DNA of 64,000 bases from Desulfobotulus pelophilus (GTDB lineage: Bacteria; Desulfobacterota; Desulfobacteria; Desulfobacterales; ASO4-4): positions 144,177-208,176 of the forward strand of contig NZ_JAPFPW010000004.1 in assembly GCF_026155325.1 (NCBI RefSeq), read 5' to 3'. Positions 8,283-15,259 of this stretch are shown in pieces (position 1 is the first letter of the stretch; every line of letters starts with the position of its first letter). The notes under the pieces are model-generated. The model was not told where the DNA came from. It made no database searches and worked only from the letters and a program-made list of their open reading frames with translations. A program made the translations under genes and the position numbers.

Positions 8283-9452
8283 TTATTTCCCCGGCAGTTC
8301 CGTGCCGCGTCCCATGATCTCGATATAACCTGCATAGCTGAACAGGCGGTTGCGTTTCTGGGCGGTCAGCTCCTTGACGATACCGAGCTGCTCCAGGTGG
8401 CCGAGCGCCTTATTGACCGTGGCTGGAGTGATGCCGGTCTTCTTAACCAGGGAGCCAGAGGTGGCGATGGGATGTTCCATCAGCGCCCGGTGGACCTGCA
8501 GGGTGGATGCCGCTGCCCGTCCCAGGCTGCTGATCTTGTCACGGTCCTGATTCGTCAGGTCGAGAAGCTGCCGGGATGTTTCCACCGCCTGGGTGGCCGT
8601 GGCAATCACCGCCTCGGCAAAGAAATCGAGCCAGGCTTCCCAGTCACCGGTCAGGCGGACATTGTTGAGCAGCTCGTAGTAATACTGGCGGTGCGTCTTG
8701 AAATAGAGGCTGAGGTAGAGCATCGGTTCCCGCAGCACCTTCTGCTCATACAGGATCAAGGCGATCAGCAGACGACCGAGACGGCCATTGCCATCGAGGA
8801 AGGGGTGGATGGTTTCAAACTGCACATGGGCCAGCGCCGCCTTGAGCAGCACCGGGGTCGGCTCGGGCTGGTCATGGAGGAAAAGCTCCAGCCTGCCCAT
8901 ACACTCCAGCATCTCTTCCGCCGGAGGCGGAACAAAGGCCGCGTTGCCCGGCCGGGTGCCGCCGATCCAGTTCTGGCTGCGCCGGAATTCGCCCGGAGTC
9001 TGATTGCTGCCCCGGCCTCTGGTCAGCAGCACACCATGAATTTCCCGAAACAGGCGCAGCGATAATGGCAGCCCTTCTTTCAGAAGGTGCAGACCATGGT
9101 GGAGCGCTGCAACGTAGTTGCTGACCTCCCGTACGTCATCCAGTGGTACGCCGGGTTCCTGATCCAGCTCGAACAGCAGCAGGTCGGACAGAGACGACTG
9201 GGTTCCCTCGATCATGGAAGAGAGTACCGCTTCCTTACGGACGTACATGTAGAGGAACAGGGAGGTGTCCGGCAAGAGGGTCGAGACGCTGTCCAGCCTG
9301 CCGAGGGCCAGCAGCGCCTGATCGAATTTGCTGCGTAGCTCCGGGGTCCAGTGGATGGGCGGATGCGGCGGCAGCGGCGCAGGCACGAAGGCCTGAGCCT
9401 TCTCACCCACCGTCGATATGGTTACGTACCTGCCCTGGAGTTCTCGTTTCAT
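8283..9452 (-). CDS. Fic family protein with N-terminal inhibitory motif
   Basis: Protein of 389 residues likely to transfer AMP (or another nucleotide moiety) to a target hydroxyl. The Fic core motif HPFLDGNGR is at residues 216-224 followed by LGR, with all catalytic residues present. An inhibitory helix motif SxxxEG (S78-SMIEG) lies N-terminal to the core, so this is a class II, self-inhibited Fic protein. The C-terminal 80 residues look like a winged helix (GSLVKKTGITPATVNKALGHLEQLG), suggesting DNA binding and autoregulation. Upstream there is a promoter with an inverted repeat, described separately. The start has AAGG 8-11 bases upstream. Confidence 0.88.
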   Translation of the reverse strand: MKRELQGRYVTISTVGEKAQAFVPAPLPPHPPIHWTPELRSKFDQALLALGRLDSVSTLLPDTSLFLYMYVRKEAVLSSMIEGTQSSLSDLLLFELDQEPGVPLDDVREVSNYVAALHHGLHLLKEGLPLSLRLFREIHGVLLTRGRGSNQTPGEFRRSQNWIGGTRPGNAAFVPPPAEEMLECMGRLELFLHDQPEPTPVLLKAALAHVQFETIHPFLDGNGRLGRLLIALILYEQKVLREPMLYLSLYFKTHRQYYYELLNNVRLTGDWEAWLDFFAEAVIATATQAVETSRQLLDLTNQDRDKISSLGRAAASTLQVHRALMEHPIATSGSLVKKTGITPATVNKALGHLEQLGIVKELTAQKRNRLFSYAGYIEIMGRGTELPGK

Positions 9453-9486
9453 TCTGCCCGCCTTGAACCTAAAATAAGATTGGATG

Positions 9487-9540
9487 TTATTTTACTTTAA
9501 CCTTAAATACTAAAATAAAGAGTCGCAAAGTAAAAATCAA
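9487..9540 (-). promoter_or_regulatory. Promoter and inverted-repeat operator of the Fic gene
   Basis: On the minus strand, TTGATT (9535-9540) and TATTTT (9512-9517) are separated by exactly 17 bp, facing the Fic gene that starts at 9452. The -10 element sits inside one arm of the perfect inverted repeat TTATTTTA / TAAAATAA (9487-9494 and 9511-9518, 16-bp spacer). The winged-helix tail of the Fic protein makes autorepression at this site plausible. The local AT richness contrasts with the flanking genes. Confidence 0.5.
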
Positions 9541-9564
9541 GGGGCTTTTCCGAAGGACGGCTGT

Positions 9565-9696
9565 ATGGCTTGGCCTCCCGTTTTAACGCCTCTTTCAGCC
9601 ATCCCCACTCAGAGAGTTTCCCCAGCCTTCCGCTTGCAATCAGTTTGGGCAAGGCATCAATATCCTCCAGCAAGGTCAGTTTGCTGAATCCCGTAG
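9565..9696 (-). pseudogene. Orphan 3' fragment of a second AAA ATPase gene (repeat copy B)
   Basis: Encodes GFSKLTLLEDIDALPKLIAS and continues to KREAKP, matching the C-terminus of the ATPase at 6435-7691, with no upstream part and no stop at the expected place. Its upstream edge joins the end of the Fic gene at 9676-10674, which now reads out of frame into the fragment and stops after RDSAN. The expected downstream PIN gene is missing. It marks a recombination junction between two ATPase-like loci. Confidence 0.8.
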
Positions 9697-10674
9697 CAGA
9701 CGGCCCTTGTCCGTCAGCCGGTATTTCTGTTTGCTGCTGCGTGGCTTATCGGGGAGGGTCATTTCAATGAGACCGGCATCCAAAGCAGGGAGCAGGTAGG
9801 CCTTACGGAAATGCTCATTATCTTTCAGCCCAAGGGTTTCTTTGAGCTGTTGCCGGGTCATTTCGGAGGTTAAGACCGAAAGGAGCCGGACTTCCGGGGT
9901 GACTTCCTGTGTGACTTCCGGGGTTGATGTGCGGACCGTATCCAGAATCATCCGCAACATAAAAACAACAAAGGGGGAGGCATCGGACTGGCGGGTGCTC
10001 TCCTGAATCGCCTGATAGTACGCGGTCTGGTGCTGGAAGATGAGGCTTTCCACCGGGATGTCAGCAAACAAGGCATTCCAGCGGGCGAGAATCAGGCTTT
10101 GCCATAACCGGCCCATGCGGCCGTTGCCATCGGCGAAGGGGTGGATGAATTCGAACGCGTAGTGAAAAACCGAACATGCGATGAGTGGGTGGGCATCGGT
10201 GGCGGCCAGCCATCGGAACAGATCGGCCATCAGATATGGCACCTGCTCTGCGGGCGGGGCCATGTGGATCACCTGTTTGCCAGCCATCACCCCCACGCCG
10301 CCCTGTCGGTACATACCCGTCTCGTCAATCAGGCCGGACATCAGTATCCGATGGGCTTCCAGCAGGTTCTTTTCCACATTGGGCTTCCAGATATGGAACC
10401 GGTCGTAGGCGGCCAGGGCATTTTTCACTTCCTGCACCTCACGGGGTGGGGCAATGACCCGCTTGCCCTCCAGAATTGCCGTGATCTGCGCCTCACTCAG
10501 GGTGTTGCCCTCGATGGCCAGCGAAGCGTGAATGGTGCGAACACGGTTAATGCGCCGCAGCCGCAAGACTTTCGCCTGATCGGTGAGTACGGTCCGTCTT
10601 CCGATGGCCTCGCTGATCTTGGCGACCAGATTCACAATCAGCGGGGTGATGGTGTAGGGCGGCTGGTATTTCAT
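9676..10674 (-). CDS. Fic family protein (second, distinct type)
   Basis: Fic-domain protein of 332 residues. The ATG at 10674 (MKYQPPYTIT) is preferred over 10707 because AGGA lies about 11 bases before it and the sequence begins a typical Fic N-terminal domain. The inhibitory motif SxxxEG is S51-LAIEG and the catalytic motif is HPFADGNGR starting at H178. A winged-helix region follows (MTRQQLKETLGLKDNEHFRKAYLLPAL). It differs from the first Fic protein in length and sequence, so it is not a recent copy. The last five codons (RDSAN) come from the ATPase fragment downstream, so the natural C-terminus has been replaced or trimmed. It begins 37 bp after hsdS and may belong to that operon. Confidence 0.85.
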   Translation of the reverse strand: MKYQPPYTITPLIVNLVAKISEAIGRRTVLTDQAKVLRLRRINRVRTIHASLAIEGNTLSEAQITAILEGKRVIAPPREVQEVKNALAAYDRFHIWKPNVEKNLLEAHRILMSGLIDETGMYRQGGVGVMAGKQVIHMAPPAEQVPYLMADLFRWLAATDAHPLIACSVFHYAFEFIHPFADGNGRMGRLWQSLILARWNALFADIPVESLIFQHQTAYYQAIQESTRQSDASPFVVFMLRMILDTVRTSTPEVTQEVTPEVRLLSVLTSEMTRQQLKETLGLKDNEHFRKAYLLPALDAGLIEMTLPDKPRSSKQKYRLTDKGRLLRDSAN

Positions 10675-10711
10675 GTGGCTGTTTTCCTGATCATTGAAGA
10701 TGCCCATCCAG

Positions 10712-12031
10712 CTATTTCAGCAGCATTGGTTTTTGTTTCTCAAAGCAGGACAAATTGCTGGTATGGCTTTTTGTCGGAGAGGAGAAGTGAAAGGGTTTTT
10801 CAGATTCCGGCAAAGCAATGTCAGGCTCTGTTTCAGCAGGTTCTTTGCGGGACGCATCCGGTTCGGTGGGCAGGGGTATCCGGGACAGATCCAGCTCGCC
10901 CTTGAATGCCTTCTGAGTCAGTGCGGCATAGAGGGTTTCCAGATCGGTGAGGCTTTGCTGGTAGCGGGATTTGAGGCCTTCGACCTTTTCGACAATGGCG
11001 GCGAATTGGTTTTGGAGGTCAATGTCGGGGGTTATGATTTCGAAATTTTGAATCTGGGTAAGATTTAGTCCCGGCTTAGCTTGCCCATACTGCTGTTTCG
11101 TTATGATCCGCTGCCCGCAAGCTGGCATGGATAGATAAAAGGAAAGGTAAACGGGATTAATTCCTTTTGTTCTGATAATTGCTACATGCTGACTTATATA
11201 GGCCTCCTCGAAATCTTGTGGAACAGAGCAAACTCTGCCAATTTTAGAACCCGTGATCGTCAGTAAAACATCGCCTTGAATAACCCTCGTTCTTTCAGTT
11301 TCTTTATTATTTGGGGGGGTGACATAAACGATATCATCCGAACCAATGGCGTTCATTTGAACATCTAAAGAACGGATAAATCGTTTTCCTGAATCAGAAT
11401 AGTATTTTGCCCATCCTCGGCCACCACTAGTTAGATGTGTAATGTAGGGCGAGAGAGTAGAAATATTATGCTTCTTCTCATTTTGTTCTGGGTCGCCGAA
11501 CATCTCCAGAAAGACGCTTTTGAGCAGGTCGTCGAGTTGTTGCAGGTGCTGTTTGCGGTGGGCGATCAGCCCTTCTACCTTGCCGAGCAGATGGGCAATG
11601 CGTTTTTGATCCTTGATCGGTGGGATAGGTATTTCGATTTTTTTTAGAGTTTCTTGTGTAATCGCCTTAAATGTTGAGCCAGTGCCTAGGGCATCAATTT
11701 GCTTCTCGTTCGCCTTGAAGAAATAGTAAAGAAACATACCATCCAGACTGGAAGATGGACGTATGGCGGACAGACCACGTCCAATAATAGACTTTTGATT
11801 ACAGATATTTACTGCGCCGACAGGGGCGCGAACTGATATTAGAATGTCACCTGGCTCTGCTTCCTTGCGCTTGGCACTTGTGCACCACATACGAACTGTA
11901 GGAAACATTTCTTGAAAATCTGCCTTCCCTTGAAAAAATGGCAGCCCATTACCAGTTGAGTTGTAGGTCGATGATTCAGGAGATTGACCTGCAATGATTT
12001 TTGTCACTGCCTGTAGTTGTTTTTTTTTCAC
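10712..12031 (-). CDS. hsdS: Type I restriction-modification specificity subunit HsdS
   Basis: DNA-recognition subunit of the type I system. Two target-recognition domains are separated by a central conserved helix (IPIPPIKDQKRIAHLLGKVE, coiled-coil GLIAHRKQHLQQLDDLLKSVF), and a second helix repeat closes the second domain (DIDLQNQFAAIVEKVEGLKS). The start is a GTG: GTG codons occur at 12037 and 12031, and the GAGGTG just upstream fits 12031 better. The C-terminal 60 residues beyond the second helix (Pro/Glu-rich, ending FEKQKPMLLK) have no obvious domain. HsdS pairs with two HsdM for methylation and adds HsdR for cleavage. Confidence 0.9.
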   Translation of the reverse strand: MKKKQLQAVTKIIAGQSPESSTYNSTGNGLPFFQGKADFQEMFPTVRMWCTSAKRKEAEPGDILISVRAPVGAVNICNQKSIIGRGLSAIRPSSSLDGMFLYYFFKANEKQIDALGTGSTFKAITQETLKKIEIPIPPIKDQKRIAHLLGKVEGLIAHRKQHLQQLDDLLKSVFLEMFGDPEQNEKKHNISTLSPYITHLTSGGRGWAKYYSDSGKRFIRSLDVQMNAIGSDDIVYVTPPNNKETERTRVIQGDVLLTITGSKIGRVCSVPQDFEEAYISQHVAIIRTKGINPVYLSFYLSMPACGQRIITKQQYGQAKPGLNLTQIQNFEIITPDIDLQNQFAAIVEKVEGLKSRYQQSLTDLETLYAALTQKAFKGELDLSRIPLPTEPDASRKEPAETEPDIALPESEKPFHFSSPTKSHTSNLSCFEKQKPMLLK

Positions 12032-12050
12032 GACCACACCTCATTTTTTA

Positions 12051-12113
12051 TTTCGTGTGTTTCGTGGTTAAAAATCCTCTTCATTCCGTGTTTTCTGTGT
12101 CTTCCGTGGTTCA
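12051..12113. repeat. ACCACGRA-type intergenic repeat between hsdS and the DUF1016 gene
   Basis: Read on the minus strand the spacer contains AACCACGGAAGACACAG, then AACACGGAATGAAG, then TTAACCACGAAACACACGAA. These are degenerate units built on (A)CCACGRAA and CACACGRAA. It is non-coding and ends just before the hsdS ribosome-binding site. From memory, very similar strings recur between genes in Desulfobacterota, Chlorobi and Planctomycetes; that needs a search to confirm. Confidence 0.6.
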
Positions 12114-12119
12114 TCTTCT

Positions 12120-13160
12120 TCATTCCCCACCTCCGGGTAATTTCCGTTCTGCCAGTCGCTCCCGCACCTCAATCAAGGCATTGTGCAGTTTTTCTTCCAG
12201 CAGTTTTTTGGGAGGCAGTTCCGTCCAGTATTCGGCCACCATGATATTGTCTTTCTGCATATTGAGCAGCTCCACCTGTTCGGTACCGGCTTCCGCACAG
12301 AGGATCAGTCCGATGGGGGCTTCTTCGCTATTCTGCCGTTCGTATTTGTTGAGCCAGTTGAGATAGAGTTCCATCTGGCCCTTGAAGGCGGCTTTGAAAC
12401 GGTCGATTTTCAATTCCACCGCCACCAGTCGCCTCAGCTTCCGGTGAAAGAAGAGCAGATCAAGGTAAAAATCCTCGCCGTCAATAATCATCCGTTTCTG
12501 GCGCTCCACAAAGGCAAAGCCTTTACCCAGCTCCAGAATGAAAAGCTCCAGCTCCTTGAGGAGGGCGGTCTCCAGCTCATTTTCCAGATACCCCTCCTTC
12601 AGTCCCAGAAAATCGAGAAAGTAAGGATCTTTGAAGCTGCCGTTCAGGTGATCCGCCTCGGCCAGGGATAGTTTTGTATCGGCAATTTCGGAGCGTTCAA
12701 AGGCCTTGCGCTCGATCTGGCGTTGCAGTTCCCGTTTGCTCCATTTACCTTCGATTGCCTGTCTGGCGTAAAACCACCGGGCCTCACTGCTTTGCAGAGA
12801 CATCAGAATGGTAAAATGCGTCCAGCTCAATTGTGACACCAGCGGTGACACAATCTCGAAGTCTGGAAAAACCTCAGCAAACTGCATCATCCGTCTCAGG
12901 TTTCTGACCTCAAAACTGTTGCCATAGAGGGCGGCCAGCTCCCCCGCCAGTGACACCACCACCTGCTTGCCGTATTCCGCCCGCTCTCCGTGCAAGACCT
13001 CTTCATTGATGCGTTTGCCCACATGCCAGTAGGTGATGGTGACCGCACTGTTAACCGCAGAAACCGCCTGCTTCCGGCCCTGATCAATCAAAGACTTCAG
13101 GTCTTGAAGCAGATTTCCTGCGCAGGAATCGGGCAAGCTGTTTTGTGGGCTGCTGCTCAT
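12120..13160 (-). CDS. DUF1016 / YhcG-type PD-(D/E)XK nuclease
   Basis: Protein of 346 residues with an N-terminal DUF1016 domain (GRKQAVSAVNSAVTITYWHVGKRI, about 30-55) and a C-terminal PD-(D/E)XK nuclease domain. The catalytic elements are D in EDFYLDLLFFHR and ELK in RLVAVELKID, separated by the expected short strand. The start overlaps the hsdM stop as ATGA, so it is translated with the type I system. DUF1016 proteins are commonly lodged inside type I loci, and whether they aid restriction or act alone is unsettled. The following hsdS is 88 bp downstream after the intergenic repeat. Confidence 0.87.
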   Translation of the reverse strand: MSSSPQNSLPDSCAGNLLQDLKSLIDQGRKQAVSAVNSAVTITYWHVGKRINEEVLHGERAEYGKQVVVSLAGELAALYGNSFEVRNLRRMMQFAEVFPDFEIVSPLVSQLSWTHFTILMSLQSSEARWFYARQAIEGKWSKRELQRQIERKAFERSEIADTKLSLAEADHLNGSFKDPYFLDFLGLKEGYLENELETALLKELELFILELGKGFAFVERQKRMIIDGEDFYLDLLFFHRKLRRLVAVELKIDRFKAAFKGQMELYLNWLNKYERQNSEEAPIGLILCAEAGTEQVELLNMQKDNIMVAEYWTELPPKKLLEEKLHNALIEVRERLAERKLPGGGE

Positions 13161-14875
13161 GCTATCATCTCCCTCAGCTCCAGCAGTTCCCGCACAATCC
13201 CACCTTCAACACGTTCCAAAAGCTTTTTATGGATTTCGTGGTTTACAAAATCTTCCCCCAGCTCCGCCACCAGCAAGCGCTCCAGAATCACCCCCGGCTT
13301 TTCATACGTAACCTCTTCAAACACATCCTCCTTGTACCGGCTTAGGGACAGGTCATAACCCTCGGTCTCGATGTCGGCACGGGGCACCATAAACCATTTT
13401 TGCCTACGGTCTGTATCGGTCTCGGGATTACGGGCATGGAAGCGGGAAACAATATCCTGCAAGTCCCCATGCCCTTCCTGCTTGCTGCGCTTATCGTCAA
13501 GGGAATAGCCATCCGCCTGCATCTCATAAAACCAGACATGCTCCGTGGCCGCCTGGCTCACCTTGTCCTTTGGCCCCCAGACCTTGGTGAAAAGAAGGAT
13601 GGCGGTGCTGACCCCGGCGTAGGGCTTGAAAACACCGCTGGGCATGGTGATGACCGCCTTGAGGTCGCAGCGCTCCACCAGCATCCGGCGCAGGGTTTTG
13701 AATGCGGTGCCGGAACCGAACAGCACCCCCTGAGGTACGATGACACAGGCGGTGCCGCCCTTTTTGAGCAGGCGGTAGATGTTCTCGACAAAGAGCAGCT
13801 CGGTCTTGGTGGTGGAAAGTTGCAGGTTTTCGTTGATGTCGCCCTTATCGATGCTGCCGGTAAAGGGCGGATTGGCCATGACGATGTCGTATTCGGCCTC
13901 TTCCAGATAGCCCTTGGAAAGGGTGTCCCTGTAGTCAATATTGGGTTCGTCGATGCCGTGCATCATCAGGTTCATCAGCCCCAGACGTACCATGGTGCTG
14001 TCGATGTCATATCCGCAGAGAGAGGCTTGCAGGATGGCCTGCCTTTTTTCGTCGAAGGCGGCTGCAACCGAGGTTCGAACAAAACCGTCTTCATCGGGTT
14101 TCAGGTCACTGGTTCCTGCCTTGATGGCCAGCTGGGTGACGATGTACTGATAGGCTCCGAGGAGAAAGCCGCCGGAACCACAGGCCGGGTCTGCGATGCG
14201 GTGGCCCAGCTGGGGCCGCACCAGATCGGTCATCAGTTTTATGATATGGCGCGGGGTGCGGAACTGGCCATTCTTACCCGCCGTGGCGATCTCGGAAAGG
14301 AGCATTTCATAAACATCCCCCTGAATATCCTGAAAGGCCTGTCCCTTTTCCTGTGAGTCCTTCCCCATGATTTCGAAAATCTCATCGATGGTCTTCACCG
14401 CCTCCACCAAGAGGGAGGGTTTAGGGATGATGAACACGGCGTTTTTCATGTGGTGGGTGAAGTTGCTTGCGGTGCCGTTCATGTCCTTGAGAAAGGGAAA
14501 AACCTTGCCCTGTACATGCTGCAGCATTTCCTCGGCCTGCATGTGTCTGAACTCGCTCCAGCGCAAGCTGCGTTTATCGATTTCATACATTTTAGCGTCG
14601 GTCTGACGTTTGTCCGTTTCTTTTTGGGTGTCGTCTTCCCTTGCTTTGGCGCGGTATTCGGGCGGTATCCATTGCCCTTCGAACCGGGAGGTGTAGGGCT
14701 CGCCGGTCCAGTCGGCATCGCCCTGTTTCTTCTGATCCAGATCATCGAGCCGCTTCATGAACAGGAGGTAGGTGATCTGTTCGATGGCCGTGAGCGGGTT
14801 GGAGATGCCGCCTGACCAGAATTTGTCCCAGAGCTGGCCGATCTTGCTTTTGAGTTCGGGGTTGTTTTGCAGCAT
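13157..14875 (-). CDS. hsdM: Type I restriction-modification DNA methyltransferase HsdM
   Basis: N6-adenine methyltransferase subunit, 572 residues. The N-terminal HsdM helical domain begins NPELKSKIGQLWDKFWSGGI. The AdoMet motif I is ADPACGSGGFLLGAY and the catalytic motif IV is NPPF (VMANPPFTGS), typical of gamma-class enzymes. The C-terminus is helical (LLVAELGEDFVNHEIHKKLL). It sits in the order XRE-hsdR-(KilA-N fragment)-hsdM-DUF1016-hsdS, with the DUF1016 gene overlapping by 4 bp. It modifies host DNA with HsdS and is also required for cleavage with HsdR. Confidence 0.95.
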   Translation of the reverse strand: MLQNNPELKSKIGQLWDKFWSGGISNPLTAIEQITYLLFMKRLDDLDQKKQGDADWTGEPYTSRFEGQWIPPEYRAKAREDDTQKETDKRQTDAKMYEIDKRSLRWSEFRHMQAEEMLQHVQGKVFPFLKDMNGTASNFTHHMKNAVFIIPKPSLLVEAVKTIDEIFEIMGKDSQEKGQAFQDIQGDVYEMLLSEIATAGKNGQFRTPRHIIKLMTDLVRPQLGHRIADPACGSGGFLLGAYQYIVTQLAIKAGTSDLKPDEDGFVRTSVAAAFDEKRQAILQASLCGYDIDSTMVRLGLMNLMMHGIDEPNIDYRDTLSKGYLEEAEYDIVMANPPFTGSIDKGDINENLQLSTTKTELLFVENIYRLLKKGGTACVIVPQGVLFGSGTAFKTLRRMLVERCDLKAVITMPSGVFKPYAGVSTAILLFTKVWGPKDKVSQAATEHVWFYEMQADGYSLDDKRSKQEGHGDLQDIVSRFHARNPETDTDRRQKWFMVPRADIETEGYDLSLSRYKEDVFEEVTYEKPGVILERLLVAELGEDFVNHEIHKKLLERVEGGIVRELLELREMIA

Positions 14876-14880
14876 GCTAT

Positions 14881-15132
14881 TTATCCTTCAACTGCTTGAC
14901 GTTTCTGTCTGGATTGACTTTTCATTGTGGCAAATTCGCCATAATTAAAGTCCGGGTTATGCACCTGTTCCCAAATTCCGAGGAACTCGACGGTATTCCG
15001 GTTCCGCAGCCAGTCCGAGATAAAGAAATCTCCGTCCTTGGCACGGAGCATATCGGTCAGGGAAATGAAATCCAAATCGCCATCCGAATAGACCGTTATC
15101 TCTGTTCCTTTGACCGATATTTTAGAATTCAT
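14881..15132 (-). pseudogene. Truncated KilA-N domain protein
   Basis: Only 83 codons. Residues 1-65 follow the start of a KilA-N protein (ISVKGTEITVYSDGDLDFIS, then a core with WLRNRNTVEFLGIWEQ and NPDFNYGEF). KilA-N ORFs lodged in type I loci are usually about 250-280 residues, so three quarters are missing. The tail after MKSQ (SRQKRQAVEG) looks unrelated to the family. It ends 5 bp before hsdM. The 127 bp upstream toward hsdR carry no clear gene, though minus-strand residues resembling a C-terminus (TKLIMDCYPIEFETVEW) suggest another fragment. Confidence 0.6.
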
Positions 15133-15259
15133 GCTTCATGACCTCTCCATTCAACCGTCTCGAATTCGATGGGATAACAATCCATGATCAATTTCGTGAC
15201 ATCAGGAAATTGATCCCAGATCATTATGTGCTTTTCGTGTCTTTCTCAGTTCATATTCA

